From assembly GCA_934216625.1 (NCBI GenBank), contig CAKQCC010000007.1:1-32326 (forward strand): a stretch of 32,326 nt of DNA, written 5' to 3'. This stretch comes from an uncultured Lactobacillaceae bacterium (GTDB lineage: Bacteria > Bacillota > Bacilli > Lactobacillales > Lactobacillaceae). Below are positions 24,083 through 30,737 of this stretch, one piece after another. Within the stretch, counting starts at the first letter, position 1; each line of letters starts with the position of its first letter. Below the pieces are notes generated by a model. It had not been told where the DNA came from and did no database searches. It saw only the letters and a program-made list of their open reading frames with translations. Both the position numbers and the translations under genes were made by a program.

Positions 24083-24682
24083 ATGCAATATCCGGCACCA
24101 ATTGCTCAATTAATTGATAGTTATATGCATTTACCCGGAGTTGGTCGCAAGACCGCAATCCGGTTAGCCTACTTTACGGTCGGGATGGATCGCAGTGACG
24201 TCAAACGATTTGCACGGTCGTTGCTAGCGGTTAAAACTAAGCTAAAACGTTGTTCGATTTGCGGAAATTTAACCGAATCTGACCCGTGTCCGATTTGCCA
24301 AGACCCAAGTCGGGATCGATCTAGGATTCTGGTGGTTGAACACCCTAAAGACGTGATGGTGATGGAAAGAATGAAGGACTATCATGGTTTATACCACGTC
24401 TTGAATGGTGTTTTATCGCCGATCGAAGGCCGAGGCCCCGAAGATTTAAACATTCGTTCGCTGTTAAAAAGACTGCAAAGCAATCAGCAGGTTAAAGAAG
24501 TGATCATTGCGACTAACGCGACTTCGGAAGGTGAAGCAACCGCAATGTACCTGTCTAAGTTAATTAAGCCGGCCGGAATTAAAGTTACCCGACTGGCGCA
24601 CGGCTTATCCGTCGGCAGTAACATTGAATATGCTGACGAAATGACGCTAGAACGGGCGATTAAGGATCGGACCGAGATGTGA
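24083..24682 (+). CDS. recR: Recombination mediator protein RecR
   Basis: 199-aa partner of RecF/RecO that loads RecA at gaps. Order: N-terminal helix-hairpin-helix ([16 protein letters not shown]), C4 zinc finger (Cys57, 60, 69, 72; [16 protein letters not shown]), Toprim domain ([29 protein letters not shown]), and a C-terminal [26 protein letters not shown] block. Full length, all landmarks intact. AGAAGG lies about 8 nt before the ATG. It is co-transcribed with ybaB and yaaL. Confidence 0.97.
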   Translation: MQYPAPIAQLIDSYMHLPGVGRKTAIRLAYFTVGMDRSDVKRFARSLLAVKTKLKRCSICGNLTESDPCPICQDPSRDRSRILVVEHPKDVMVMERMKDYHGLYHVLNGVLSPIEGRGPEDLNIRSLLKRLQSNQQVKEVIIATNATSEGEATAMYLSKLIKPAGIKVTRLAHGLSVGSNIEYADEMTLERAIKDRTEM

Positions 24683-24687
24683 GCTGA

Positions 24688-24969
24688 ATGTTTAAAAAAT
24701 TGAATCATTTTTTGAAGCATTGGCCTCCGTTTAAGGACCGGTTTAGTCAGAACGTTAGTAAAATGTATGATGCGTTTTTGCTTAATTCACTTAAGCAGAC
24801 TCGAACCGAATGGCTTCATTCCAAGGAAACTCAAGATTTGATTTCGGGACCTGATGACGAAATTTTAGTCAAAACCGAACTAGCGCGTCGGAAGTATTTT
24901 TACCTGTACCGAGAAGCGCGACTGCGCAAAGTTGACGTTGGTCAAGCCATGGTAAGTCGTAAATTATGA
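24688..24969 (+). CDS. YaaL family protein (DUF2508), function unknown
   Basis: 93-aa protein between recR (5-nt gap) and tmk. By position and composition (LNSLKQTRTEWLHSKE, LVKTELARRKYFYLYREARLRKV) it matches the small YaaL/DUF2508 family found next to recR in Firmicutes, for which no function is established. No membrane segment or signal peptide. Its stop overlaps the first possible tmk ATG. Confidence 0.85.
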   Translation: MFKKLNHFLKHWPPFKDRFSQNVSKMYDAFLLNSLKQTRTEWLHSKETQDLISGPDDEILVKTELARRKYFYLYREARLRKVDVGQAMVSRKL

Positions 24970-24983
24970 AACGGGGCACGATT

Positions 24984-25637
24984 ATGAAAGGCCGATTTGT
25001 TACTTTTGAAGGTGCTGACGGTGCTGGAAAGACGACGGCTTTGAAACGGTTGTTTAGTTTAATCACTCCCGAGTTACGTAAGCGGATTTTATTGACCCGG
25101 GAACCCGGTGGCAATTCGATCGCTGAACAAATTCGGCGGGTTATTTTAGCTCCGCGGAACGTTCGCATGGATCCTAAGACCGAAGCGCTGCTTTACGCGG
25201 CAGCCCGCCGTCAGCATTTGGTCCAAACGATTGTCCCAGCACTTTGCCACGGTCAGCTGGTTTTTTGTGACCGCTACGTTGATAGTTCAATTGCTTACCA
25301 AGGCGGCGGTCGAAAGTTAGGGGATGCTTTCGTTAGGCGACTTAATCAATCGGTTACCGGTGGTCTTCAGCCAGAATTGACGATCTATTTTTGCCTGCCG
25401 GTTCGGGTTGGCCTCGACCGAATTAATCACCACCGGACCAATGACATTGACCGGCTTGACCGCGAAACGGTTGCTTTTCACCAACGAGTTCACGTTGCTT
25501 ATCAGCGCTTGGTAAAGCAAAACCCACGTCGGATTAAAGTGGTTGACGCAACCCAATCGGTTTCAAAAGTCACGGATCAGGTCCTTCAAATCCTGAATCG
25601 TCATTTTCAGATTAATTTTGAGGATTATAATGGCTGA
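24984..25637 (+). CDS. tmk: Thymidylate kinase
   Basis: Phosphorylates dTMP to dTDP. From ATG 24984 the enzyme is 217 aa and begins MKGRFVTFEGADGAGKTT, the normal family N-terminus with the P-loop; CGGGG lies about 8 nt before. An in-frame ATG at 24966, overlapping the yaaL stop, would add MKRGTI and cannot be excluded. Other motifs: LTREPGG, DRYVDSSIAYQG (nucleotide-binding DR), LQPELTIYFCLPV. The lid region has RTNDIDRLD. Its end overlaps holB by 8 nt; the darA/yaaQ gene that commonly lies between tmk and holB is absent. Confidence 0.94.
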   Translation: MKGRFVTFEGADGAGKTTALKRLFSLITPELRKRILLTREPGGNSIAEQIRRVILAPRNVRMDPKTEALLYAAARRQHLVQTIVPALCHGQLVFCDRYVDSSIAYQGGGRKLGDAFVRRLNQSVTGGLQPELTIYFCLPVRVGLDRINHHRTNDIDRLDRETVAFHQRVHVAYQRLVKQNPRRIKVVDATQSVSKVTDQVLQILNRHFQINFEDYNG

Positions 25638-26640
25638 GAATCAGATTATTACCGAAGTTCATTTCAAGCAACCGCGACTCGCTAAACATTTTATGCACGT
25701 GATTGCTAATCACCAATTGACCCACGCTTATTTGTTCAGTGGTGAATCGGGAACCGGCAAGTTGCCGATGGCGCTTTTAATCGCGATGCGGTTATTCTGC
25801 AATCACGTTCACAATAATTTCCCGTGCGGACACTGCAACGAATGCCGGCGGATTACCAATCATCAGCACCCGGACATTGCGATTATCAAGCCACGGGGTC
25901 AGAAAATTAAAATCGATCAGATTCGGTTCCTGCGGGCTGAATTCGCTAAGAGTGCGGTTGAAGGCAATCAGAAGATTTTTATTATTGTCGGAGCCGACCG
26001 GATGACGATTAGCGCCGCCAATAGTTTGCTGAAATTTATTGAAGAACCGGTTGGCAACGTAGTTTCGTTTTTGCTGACGACTGATAAGACCGCAATTTTA
26101 CCGACGATCGTTTCCAGGACCCAAGTGATTGAATTTCGTTCACTGAACCCCGAGGCTTTTAGTCGAGAATTAAAACACGCCGGCTTGAACCCCAACCAAT
26201 ATCACTTGCTGGCGACGATGACCAACAATTTAGCGACGGCGAAGAAATGGAACGTGAATCATTGGTTTGGGCATTTGCAAGCTGCGGTTGAACAGTGGTT
26301 TAGTCAACTGGCTTCTGGATCGATGACGGCGTTTCCAATGGTTCAGACCAGAATGATGCCGTTAATCAATAATCGTCAGGATCGGCAGATTGCCTTGAAC
26401 ATGTTGATTCAGATCTGGCGGGACGTCATGAACGTTAAATTTGAATCCATTCCTCGATCAAAATTAAGTTTTCCGAACGCTATTTCCAAAATTAAGGCGT
26501 TAGCTCAGCGGATTACTGCTGAACAGCTCTTGAAAATTATTGATTTAATGCTAAATACCCAGAAATTATTGAATCGGAACGTTAATTTTCAGAATATTTT
26601 GGAATTAACGACGCTTGCGGCTTTGAAGCAGCTTCGTTAG
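25630..26640 (+). CDS. holB: DNA polymerase III subunit delta'
   Basis: 336-aa clamp-loader subunit related to DnaX. ATG 25630 is preceded by GAGG and gives MAENQIITEVHFKQPRLAKHF; a TTG at 25618 would add four residues. It has a P-loop-like SGESGTGKL, a four-cysteine zinc module (LFCNH, then PCGHCNEC), and the SRC-equivalent IVSRTQVIEF. The start overlaps the end of tmk, suggesting coupled translation. It is followed after 20 nt by yabA; the ricT/yaaT gene found between holB and yabA in Bacillus is not here. Confidence 0.93.
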   Translation: MAENQIITEVHFKQPRLAKHFMHVIANHQLTHAYLFSGESGTGKLPMALLIAMRLFCNHVHNNFPCGHCNECRRITNHQHPDIAIIKPRGQKIKIDQIRFLRAEFAKSAVEGNQKIFIIVGADRMTISAANSLLKFIEEPVGNVVSFLLTTDKTAILPTIVSRTQVIEFRSLNPEAFSRELKHAGLNPNQYHLLATMTNNLATAKKWNVNHWFGHLQAAVEQWFSQLASGSMTAFPMVQTRMMPLINNRQDRQIALNMLIQIWRDVMNVKFESIPRSKLSFPNAISKIKALAQRITAEQLLKIIDLMLNTQKLLNRNVNFQNILELTTLAALKQLR

Positions 26641-26660
26641 ATAGTTTGAAGGCGAATAGA

Positions 26661-27026
26661 GTGAATAATCGGGAATTATATGAAGGCTTTAAGAGCATGG
26701 AAGCCCAGACCCAATTAATGCTGACTAAGTTTTCTGAACTTCGCGAGGGGGTTACCAGGATCCTTGAGGAAAATTCGGAGCTCAAAATTGAAAACCAGCA
26801 CTTGCGAGAAATGCTGGGAAAACGTCATCAGCAGGCTGAACGAGTGACAAACGGCCACTTAGATCAATTACCGAGATCCCGGAAAAATTTGATTAAATTA
26901 TATAACGAAGGGTTTCACATTTGTAATCAATTCTTTGGTCAGCACCGCGATGAACATGATAACTGCCTTTTTTGTAACGAAATTCTGTTCCGGAACGATA
27001 ATAAGAACCCGGTTGATAATCACTAG
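26661..27026 (+). CDS. yabA: DNA replication initiation control protein YabA
   Basis: 121-aa negative regulator that links DnaA to the DnaN clamp and limits initiation in Bacillus. The N-terminal leucine-rich coiled coil (about residues 5-55) mediates tetramers. The C-terminal zinc domain has His86, Cys88, Cys102 and Cys105 (FHICNQFFG, CLFC). GTG 26661 is preferred: AAGGCG lies about 7 nt upstream and the protein then begins NNRELYEGF like homologs; a TTG at 26646 would add five residues. Confidence 0.9.
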   Translation: MNNRELYEGFKSMEAQTQLMLTKFSELREGVTRILEENSELKIENQHLREMLGKRHQQAERVTNGHLDQLPRSRKNLIKLYNEGFHICNQFFGQHRDEHDNCLFCNEILFRNDNKNPVDNH

Positions 27027-27048
27027 TTAAATTTGGAAAGGAAATTTG

Positions 27049-27924
27049 GTGAAAATTCAGCATAGTTTTCGACCCGCTAAAACTGGTAAATTGTATTTAG
27101 TCCCGACGCCGATTGGCAATTTGGCCGACATTACCTACCGAGCCGTTCGGGTTTTAAATTCGGTTGACTTAATTGCGGCTGAAGATACCCGGCACACTAA
27201 AATGTTGCTTAATCACTACCGAATTCACACTAAGGAAATTAGCCTTCATCAGCATAATTATGCCCAACGGGTTCCCGAGCTGATTCAAAAATTAGAACGC
27301 GGGGTCACGATCGCCCAGTCGAGTGACGCCGGGATGCCGTCAATTTGTGATCCGGGTCACGAATTAGTGGTGGCGTGCGTCAATCACCAGATTCCGGTGA
27401 TTCCGCTTCCGGGACCAACTGCGGGAATGACCGGACTGATTGCTTCCGGCCTTTCTCCGCAGCCGTTTTATTTTTACGGCTTTCTGGACCGAAAACCGCG
27501 GGAACAGCTTCGGGAACTGCGGCGTTTGAACCAACGGCGCGAAACCTGTATCGTTTACGAAGCACCTCACCGTTTGAAGTCAACGCTTAATAACATGCAA
27601 AAGGTTTTGGGCAGGCAACGCCGGGTTGTGATTTGTCGGGAACTAACGAAGCAGTTTGAAGAATTTTACCGTGGAACGCTGGCCGAAGCACTAATTTGGT
27701 TTAAACACCACCGGATTCGTGGTGAATTCGTGATCCTAATTGCCGGAAATCGGCGAGCACACCTGGAAGAATCGGTTGCCGAAAAATTAGCAAACCTTTC
27801 CATTAATCAGCAGGTTGATTTCTTCGTTAAAAAGGGATTAAGACCGAACCGGGCGATTAAACGGGTCGCTAAAATCCATAATTTAAAACGGCAGGAAGTT
27901 TATAATCATTATCATCATCTCTAA
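27049..27924 (+). CDS. rsmI: 16S rRNA (cytidine-1402-2'-O)-methyltransferase
   Basis: 291-aa tetrapyrrole-methylase-fold enzyme modifying C1402 in the decoding centre. Motifs in order: GKLYLVPTPIGNLADIT, LIAAEDTRHTKMLL, SSDAGMPSICDPG, IPLPGPTAGMTGLIASGL, FYFYGFL, IVYEAPHRL, and CRELTKQFEEFYRGTL. GTG 27049 follows AAAGGA at about 7 nt; a TTG at 27046 directly before it is the alternative. It directly follows yabA, the conserved order. Confidence 0.95.
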   Translation: MKIQHSFRPAKTGKLYLVPTPIGNLADITYRAVRVLNSVDLIAAEDTRHTKMLLNHYRIHTKEISLHQHNYAQRVPELIQKLERGVTIAQSSDAGMPSICDPGHELVVACVNHQIPVIPLPGPTAGMTGLIASGLSPQPFYFYGFLDRKPREQLRELRRLNQRRETCIVYEAPHRLKSTLNNMQKVLGRQRRVVICRELTKQFEEFYRGTLAEALIWFKHHRIRGEFVILIAGNRRAHLEESVAEKLANLSINQQVDFFVKKGLRPNRAIKRVAKIHNLKRQEVYNHYHHL

Positions 27925-27941
27925 CGTTAAGGAACCGAATA

Positions 27942-28694
27942 ATGAAAGCTAATCTTTATCAAGAACCGCACCGAATTACCGCTTACGAAACCAACGTTAA
28001 CCAGTGCTTGAGCTTAAAAATGTTACTGAATTTACTGTTGATGGTTTCTGGAGATCAGAATCATCATTTGGGAATTAAGACTTCAAATTTTCAGTCTCAG
28101 CATCTGGGCTGGGTAGTGGTTCAATATTCTATTCACCTAACCCGACTTCCTAAGACCAATGAACGGGTTGTTTTGGCAACGCAGGCCGATCGGTACAATC
28201 AATTTATCGCGAACCGCAATTTTGCAATCAAGGATGCTGATGGTCAGCCGATCGTTAAGGCTCAGAGTAATTGGATCGTGCTAGATTTGAGTCGCCGCCG
28301 GTTAGTTCACCTGACGCCTAAAATCGTTCGACCGTACGGCTCAAGTTTTAGTTTGCGGTTACCGCATTTAACCCGGCCTAAATTAATCTCGGATCAACAG
28401 GGCGTTACGGATCATTCTTACCGGGTTAGGTACAGTGATATTGATTCGAACCGTCACGTCGATAACGCCTGCTATTTAGATTGGATGGTTGACGTCTTAT
28501 CACCGCGATTTTTGGACGATTACGTTCCTAAGATCGTTAACCTGAAATTTAGTCGTGAAGTTAGGTACGGCTCAATCATTACAAGTCGGGTTAAAGTTGT
28601 TTCGGATCGGGCCGGAATCTTGACCAAACACGAAATCATTGCTAATCATCACGTTAGCGCGATTGCTAACGTTAAATGGGTTAAAAGAAGGTAA
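27942..28694 (+). CDS. Acyl-[acyl-carrier-protein] thioesterase
   Basis: 250-aa double hotdog-fold enzyme of the FatA-like bacterial family that releases fatty acids from ACP. The first hotdog domain includes LGIKTSNF and GWVVVQYSIHLTRLPKTNERV. The second carries RYSDIDSNRHVDNACYLDWMVD, with the conserved Asn and His of the active site. Lactobacillar genomes commonly place it between rsmI and tsaB, as here (17 nt after rsmI, 3 nt before tsaB). Chain-length specificity cannot be read from the sequence. Confidence 0.9.
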   Translation: MKANLYQEPHRITAYETNVNQCLSLKMLLNLLLMVSGDQNHHLGIKTSNFQSQHLGWVVVQYSIHLTRLPKTNERVVLATQADRYNQFIANRNFAIKDADGQPIVKAQSNWIVLDLSRRRLVHLTPKIVRPYGSSFSLRLPHLTRPKLISDQQGVTDHSYRVRYSDIDSNRHVDNACYLDWMVDVLSPRFLDDYVPKIVNLKFSREVRYGSIITSRVKVVSDRAGILTKHEIIANHHVSAIANVKWVKRR

Positions 28695-28697
28695 AAA

Positions 28698-29441
28698 ATG
28701 GAAGTTTTAGCTTTAGATACGTCGAATCGACCTTTAAGTGCTGCGGTGCTTGAGGATCAGCATGTTTTGGCAACGTTAACTTCAACGGTTCACTCTCAGC
28801 ATTCAAAAAATTTGTTACCGATTATTGAAAGGTTAATGAAAGAATCCGGTTTGGAACCGGAGGATTTAACCCGGGTCGTAGTTGCGAGTGGTCCGGGTTC
28901 TTATACCGGGATTCGAATCGCCTGTACTACGGCTAAAGTCTTGGCTTTCACGATGGGAATTGATCTGGTGAGCGTTTCGAGCTTATTAACGTTAGCTTTG
29001 AACGTTACCGCAAGTGAAGGAGCACTGGTTAACCCGGTCTTTGACGCTCGCAACCGGAATTTATTTACCGGTTTGTATCGGATTAAGAATCATGTTCCGG
29101 TTAACGTGATTCCTGATCAGCACGTTTCACTCTCGGAATGGCTTAACCAATTAGCTCGTTTTAAACAAAAGATTATTGGAATTGGGGATGCGGATCATTT
29201 TAAACCGCAGTTTTGCAAGGTACTCGGCAACCGGATTAGCTGGGCCTCGGGCCTTGATAATCTTCCCCAGGCTGGTCAATTAGGCTTATACGGTGAACAC
29301 CAGACACCAGTTCGCGACGTTAACGCTTTCCTGCCGAATTATTTGCGCCTAACGCCAGCCCAGGCTCGTTGGCGAAAGCAGCATCCGAATGCCGACCGCA
29401 GACCAGGAGCTTACGTTGATATGTATCAAGCTAAGATCTAA
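28698..29441 (+). CDS. tsaB: tRNA threonylcarbamoyladenosine biosynthesis protein TsaB
   Basis: 247-aa ASKHA-fold partner of TsaD in t6A37 synthesis. It begins MEVLALDTSNRPLSAAVLE, followed by HSQHSKNLLPIIERL and VVASGPGSYTGIRIACTTAKVLA, the TsaB signature. VFDARNRNLFTGLY is also typical. The C-terminal part ends in PNYLRLTPAQARW. It lacks the metal-binding HxxxH of TsaD, as expected. It is 3 nt from the thioesterase and 19 nt from tsaD; the rimI gene often found between tsaB and tsaD is not present. Confidence 0.95.
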   Translation: MEVLALDTSNRPLSAAVLEDQHVLATLTSTVHSQHSKNLLPIIERLMKESGLEPEDLTRVVVASGPGSYTGIRIACTTAKVLAFTMGIDLVSVSSLLTLALNVTASEGALVNPVFDARNRNLFTGLYRIKNHVPVNVIPDQHVSLSEWLNQLARFKQKIIGIGDADHFKPQFCKVLGNRISWASGLDNLPQAGQLGLYGEHQTPVRDVNAFLPNYLRLTPAQARWRKQHPNADRRPGAYVDMYQAKI

Positions 29442-29460
29442 TTGAACGAGGGCTTTAATT

Positions 29461-30495
29461 TTGCAATCTAATCTAATCATGTCGTTTGAATCTAGTTGTG
29501 ACGAAACTAGTGTGGCGATCGTCAAAAACGGCTGCCAAATTTTGTCGAACGTGGTGGCAACTCAAATTAAAAGTCATAAACGTTTCGGGGGCGTAGTCCC
29601 CGAAGTCGCGAGCCGGCACCACATTGAAGAGGTCACGTACTGCATTCGGGACGCGATGAGAGAAGCTCACGTTAGTTATCGGGATTTAGATGCTGTGGCC
29701 GTGACTTACGGTCCTGGATTAGTGGGTGCGCTTTTGATTGGCGTTACCGCTGCTAAAACTCTGGCTTGGGCGCATCATTTACCGCTGATTCCGGTTAATC
29801 ATTTAGCTGGTCACATTTACGCGGCCCGGTTTCTTGAACCGATTCGCTTTCCGGCGTTGGCACTGGTGGTTTCCGGTGGTCACACCGAATTAGTGACGAT
29901 GCCTAAAGAAGGCCAGTTCGAAATCATTGGCGAAACCAGGGATGATGCTGCTGGTGAAGTTTATGACAAAATTGGCCGGGTCATGGGAATTACTTATCCG
30001 GCCGGACCTGAAGTGGATCGTTTAGCTCATCAAGGACACGACGTTTTTCATTTCCCACGGGCGATGGAAAAATCAAAGAACTTGGACTTTAGTTTTAGCG
30101 GCCTAAAAAGCGCCTTCTTAAATACCGTTCACCATGCTCATCAGGTTGGTGATCACTTGAACCGGACTGATTTAGCAGCCAGTTTTCAAGCGGCGGTAGT
30201 TGACGTTTTGGTTGACAAAACCGTTCGGGCCTTGAAAATTTATCCCGCCAAACAGTTAATCCTTGGCGGCGGAGTCGCCGCTAATTTGGGCTTACGGGCT
30301 AAACTTAAGCAGGTCTTGCGAAACAAATTCCCGAAGACTGAATTCTTAAAGGCACCCCGGAAATTATGTGGAGATAACGCCGCGATGATTGGTGGTGCAG
30401 CGAGCGTCTTTTACCGTGAAAAGAAGTTTGCGGGGCCCGATTTAAACGCCAATCCGGGCCTTGAATTTAAGTGGGCGCCCGGTGCTGAACAATAA
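29461..30495 (+). CDS. tsaD: tRNA N6-adenosine threonylcarbamoyltransferase TsaD
   Basis: 344-aa catalytic subunit transferring the threonylcarbamoyl group to A37 of ANN-decoding tRNAs. Signature parts: [14 protein letters not shown], the metal-binding HLAGHIYAA (HxxxH), [48 protein letters not shown], and [11 protein letters not shown]. The TTG start at 29461 gives the residues (QSNLIM) that normally precede this strand; starting at the internal ATG 29479 would cut into it. GAGGG lies 11 nt upstream. Last gene of the dnaX-to-tsaD series. Confidence 0.96.
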   Translation: MQSNLIMSFESSCDETSVAIVKNGCQILSNVVATQIKSHKRFGGVVPEVASRHHIEEVTYCIRDAMREAHVSYRDLDAVAVTYGPGLVGALLIGVTAAKTLAWAHHLPLIPVNHLAGHIYAARFLEPIRFPALALVVSGGHTELVTMPKEGQFEIIGETRDDAAGEVYDKIGRVMGITYPAGPEVDRLAHQGHDVFHFPRAMEKSKNLDFSFSGLKSAFLNTVHHAHQVGDHLNRTDLAASFQAAVVDVLVDKTVRALKIYPAKQLILGGGVAANLGLRAKLKQVLRNKFPKTEFLKAPRKLCGDNAAMIGGAASVFYREKKFAGPDLNANPGLEFKWAPGAEQ

Positions 30496-30499
30496 TAAT

Positions 30500-30528
30500 T
30501 TGAAAATTAATTTTCGGTTTGATATTAT
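30500..30528 (+). promoter_or_regulatory. Orphan sigma-A promoter downstream of tsaD
   Basis: TTGAAA (30500-30505), exactly 17 nt, then TATTAT (30523-30528) preceded by TG (extended -10). It is a good-looking promoter that is not followed by a gene before the terminator at 30588-30624. The -35 overlaps a perfect 14-bp palindrome (GAAAATTAATTTTC, 30502-30515). Confidence 0.5.
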
Positions 30529-30534
30529 GATGAC

Positions 30535-30624
30535 TGTGTAAAACTTTTTTATCATTAATGATTGATTTTTATTGTACTCCATTATGTTCATTAGCAATTT
30601 TAATAATTGCTAATGATTTTTTTT
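30535..30624 (+). ncRNA. Candidate small RNA between tsaD and the surface-protein gene
   Basis: A predicted start near 30535, from the promoter at 30500-30528, and a strong intrinsic terminator ending at 30624 delimit a transcript of about 90 nt. It has no convincing ORF with a ribosome-binding site. It does not match an RNA family I recognise. The terminator may simply belong to tsaD, in which case there may be no separate RNA. Confidence 0.3.
30588..30624 (+). terminator. Rho-independent terminator after tsaD
   Basis: TCATTAGCAATT (30588-30599) pairs perfectly with AATTGCTAATGA (30605-30616) around a 5-nt loop, followed by eight T residues. Confidence 0.88.
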
Positions 30625-30632
30625 GCCCTTTT

Positions 30633-30661
30633 TTCACAATGGGGTTAAAAGAGGCTATAAT
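30633..30661 (+). promoter_or_regulatory. Sigma-A promoter of the surface-protein gene
   Basis: TTCACA (30633-30638), 17 nt, then a perfect TATAAT (30656-30661). It lies right after the tsaD terminator and about 70 nt before the AAAGGAG of the surface-protein gene, leaving an untranslated leader of roughly 70 nt. Confidence 0.75.
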
Positions 30662-30737
30662 CTAAATTAGAAATTGATAAAAACTTCATCAAAATTAACG
30701 TTATGATTAGTTCTGGCTTCAAAGGAGTGTGATCGTG

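Noticed and set aside
24869..25168. 99-aa minus-strand frame across yaaL and tmk
   Set aside because: Antisense to two conserved genes and no sign of translation.
27364..27590. Three overlapping 67-71-aa open frames within rsmI on both strands
   Set aside because: Local GC-rich stretch reduces stops in all frames; the rsmI frame alone carries conserved motifs.
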